Shown piece by piece: positions 62,635-64,000 of a DNA stretch of 64,000 nucleotides (position 1 is its first letter; the number at the start of each line of letters is the position of its first letter). The notes under the pieces were generated by a model, which saw only the letters and a list, made by a program, of their open reading frames with translations, did no database searches and was not told the DNA's origin. Both the position numbers and the translations under genes were made by a program. This stretch comes from DATJGF01 sp035495315 (GTDB taxonomy: Bacteria > Verrucomicrobiota > Verrucomicrobiia > Limisphaerales > UBA8199): positions 22,887-86,886 of the forward strand of contig DATJGF010000164.1 in the NCBI GenBank assembly GCA_035495315.1. The letters are read 5' to 3'.

Positions 62635-63915
62635 TCACCGCGCCGTCACGACGAGGTAATTCTTCTTGCCTTTGCGCAGCAGGAGATGTTTGCCGAAAAG
62701 CAAATCGTCGTTCTTGAGCACCCGCTGAATGTCATTTTGGCGAACGTTGTTGACGTACACCCCGCCCCCTTCGAGGTCTTTTCGGGCTTGTCCCTTGCTC
62801 GAACTGAGACCGCTCTGGGCCAATAGCTCGATCAACATAAACCCAGGGCCGCCAAACTCGGTTTGCGCCACTTCTTTGGTCGGCACCTCGCCGATAATCT
62901 CATTAAAAGTGGATTCGGTGATACCCGAGAGCTCGCCTCCGAAAAGAATCGCGCTCGCACGCATTGCCTCGGCGGTCGCGCTCGGCCCGTGCACCAACTC
63001 GGTGATTGCCTTCGCCAGCGCGCGGTGGGCTTCGCGTGCACCCGGGTTTTCCGCGTGTTGCTTTTCCAGCGAGGTAATTTCAGCCTGGCTCAAGAACGTG
63101 AAATATTTCAGGTAACGGATCACATCGCGATCGTCGGTCTGAATCCAGAATTGGTAAAATCGATAGATACTCGTGCGTCCGCTATCGAGCCAAACGGTAC
63201 CTGATTCGGTTTTGCCGAATTTCGTTCCATCGGATTTCGTGATGAGCGGCAGCGTCAGCCCATACACCGTGCGTCCGAGCTTCTTGCGAGTCAGGTCGAT
63301 GCCGGCGGTAATGTTTCCCCATTGATCACGACCACCAATCTGCAGTTCGCAGTTGTAATCACGGCACTGCACATAAAAATCGAATGCCTGGAGCAGCATG
63401 TAGCTGAATTCCGTGTAGCTGATACCGATCTCGCGATCCTCCATCCGCGCGCGGACGCTCTCCTTGGCAATCATCTGGTTGACGGAAAAATGTTTTCCGA
63501 TATCCCGTAGAAACTCAAGATAGGACACCAGCTCGGTCCAAGTCGCATTATCGAACAGGCGCGCTGGATTGGTCTTGGCTTCAAAGTCCAGCAATTGCTG
63601 CAGTTGCCTTTTGACTCCGGCAATGTTCGTCGCCAGCAGTTCTTTGGTGATCAATTGACGTTCCTGGGTTTTGCCGCTCGGATCACCAATCAAGCCCGTC
63701 GCCCCGCCGGCCAGCGCAATCGGATGGTGCCCGAATAATTGAAAACGCCGCAGAGTCAGCAGCGGGACAATACTCCCGACGTGCAAACTATCGGCGGTAG
63801 GATCAAACCCACAGTAAAGTGTTACCGGCCCCGCCGCGAGCCGCTTGGCAAGTTCCTCCCGGTCAGTGCAATCCTCGATCAATCCCCGCCACTCGAGCTC
63901 TTCCAAAATGTTCAT
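62635..63915 (-). CDS. tyrS: Tyrosine-tRNA ligase
   Basis: 426 residues from the ATG at 63915 (MNILEELEWRGLIEDCTDRE); the frame to 63951 adds 12 residues. Class I synthetase for tRNA-Tyr. HIGH-like HVGS sits in YCGFDPTADSLHVGS; KFGKTESG is the KMSKS-equivalent loop; GGRDQWGNI is the family block. The C-terminal S4 RNA-binding domain (LIELLAQSGLSSSKGQARKD) is present. Confidence 0.97.
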   Translation of the reverse strand: MNILEELEWRGLIEDCTDREELAKRLAAGPVTLYCGFDPTADSLHVGSIVPLLTLRRFQLFGHHPIALAGGATGLIGDPSGKTQERQLITKELLATNIAGVKRQLQQLLDFEAKTNPARLFDNATWTELVSYLEFLRDIGKHFSVNQMIAKESVRARMEDREIGISYTEFSYMLLQAFDFYVQCRDYNCELQIGGRDQWGNITAGIDLTRKKLGRTVYGLTLPLITKSDGTKFGKTESGTVWLDSGRTSIYRFYQFWIQTDDRDVIRYLKYFTFLSQAEITSLEKQHAENPGAREAHRALAKAITELVHGPSATAEAMRASAILFGGELSGITESTFNEIIGEVPTKEVAQTEFGGPGFMLIELLAQSGLSSSKGQARKDLEGGGVYVNNVRQNDIQRVLKNDDLLFGKHLLLRKGKKNYLVVTAR

Positions 63916-64000
63916 CGGCGAGAGGATAATTTGGCCGAGCCCGATGTCCAATGGTCAATTCTGGCTGATATTGCGACGTTGCTTTTCGGAGGCGTTCAAT

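Noticed and set aside
1..64000. tRNA or rRNA genes
   Set aside because: I looked through intergenic stretches and saw no TTCGA-type T-arm with an acceptor stem or rRNA-like block; a tRNAscan or Infernal search would be decisive.

Overview
The window looks like a chromosomal segment of a Gram-negative Verrucomicrobiota bacterium, most likely of the soil Pedosphaeraceae/Limisphaerales type. The grounds are the PVC-style prepilin-like protein (FTLIELLVVIAIIAILAS start, late H-x-DG region), a PVC-type membrane-bound dehydrogenase/cytochrome protein, secreted Calx-beta/Ig proteins, ThuA and Tat-exported Gfo/Idh/MocA proteins, Kdo (LPS) genes, and many small dispersed palindromes. This is inferred from protein style only. 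No rRNA or tRNA gene was seen. Most genes look like ordinary core or lineage genes; no phage, IS element or CRISPR array was found.

Layout. 1-3.0 kb: start of a secreted protein (cut by the edge), an M3 oligopeptidase and a small anchored protein, all leftward. 3.1-8.2 kb: a prepilin-like protein, then an unusual rightward trio: an asparagine-synthetase-like amidotransferase without a visible glutaminase Cys, a radical SAM protein, and a flavin halogenase-like oxidoreductase (ATGA overlap). 8.2-10.7 kb: a leftward overlapping operon of a GmhA-like SIS isomerase and two PfkB sugar kinases. 10.9-14.8 kb: glpD, a nucleosidase-like protein, mdh and a stand-alone CBM48 protein. 15-18 kb: a secreted hypothetical, kdsB and pyrG (the CTP-synthase product feeds CMP-Kdo formation). 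18.05-18.5 kb: a deleted nucleotidyltransferase gene and a small companion. 18.6-26.8 kb: folC, HAD phosphatase, miaB, membrane protein, GT9 glycosyltransferase, beta-phosphoglucomutase-like HAD, response-regulator/histidine-kinase hybrid and a YggT-like protein. 26.9-30.5 kb: the TCA genes gltA-sucC-sucD (leftward).

31-46 kb is a secretome region: a GH-A-type glycosidase with an inserted CBM coupled by TGATG to an 880-residue secreted protein of unknown family; a large PVC dehydrogenase/c-type cytochrome protein; a 0.9-kb gap; ThuA, Tat Gfo/Idh/MocA and YceI genes; and a Calx-beta/Ig adhesin-like protein. 46-64 kb returns to housekeeping: recF, trpS, kdsD/kpsF, an AddAB helicase-nuclease pair (addB-small ORF-addA), purC, a nucleotide-sugar epimerase, hypotheticals, a subtilisin-like peptidase with Glu in the Asp position, and tyrS.

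Intergenic DNA is rich in repeats: CT-rich palindromes, three-base-loop GC palindromes, a 32-bp perfect inverted repeat after miaB, a heptamer array that runs into the sucD stop codon, and 23-nt and 9-nt tandem repeats. The best candidate for an undescribed system is the amidotransferase/radical SAM/halogenase-like trio at 4.1-8.2 kb; next are the coupled secreted pair at 31-37 kb and the addB-small ORF-addA arrangement.
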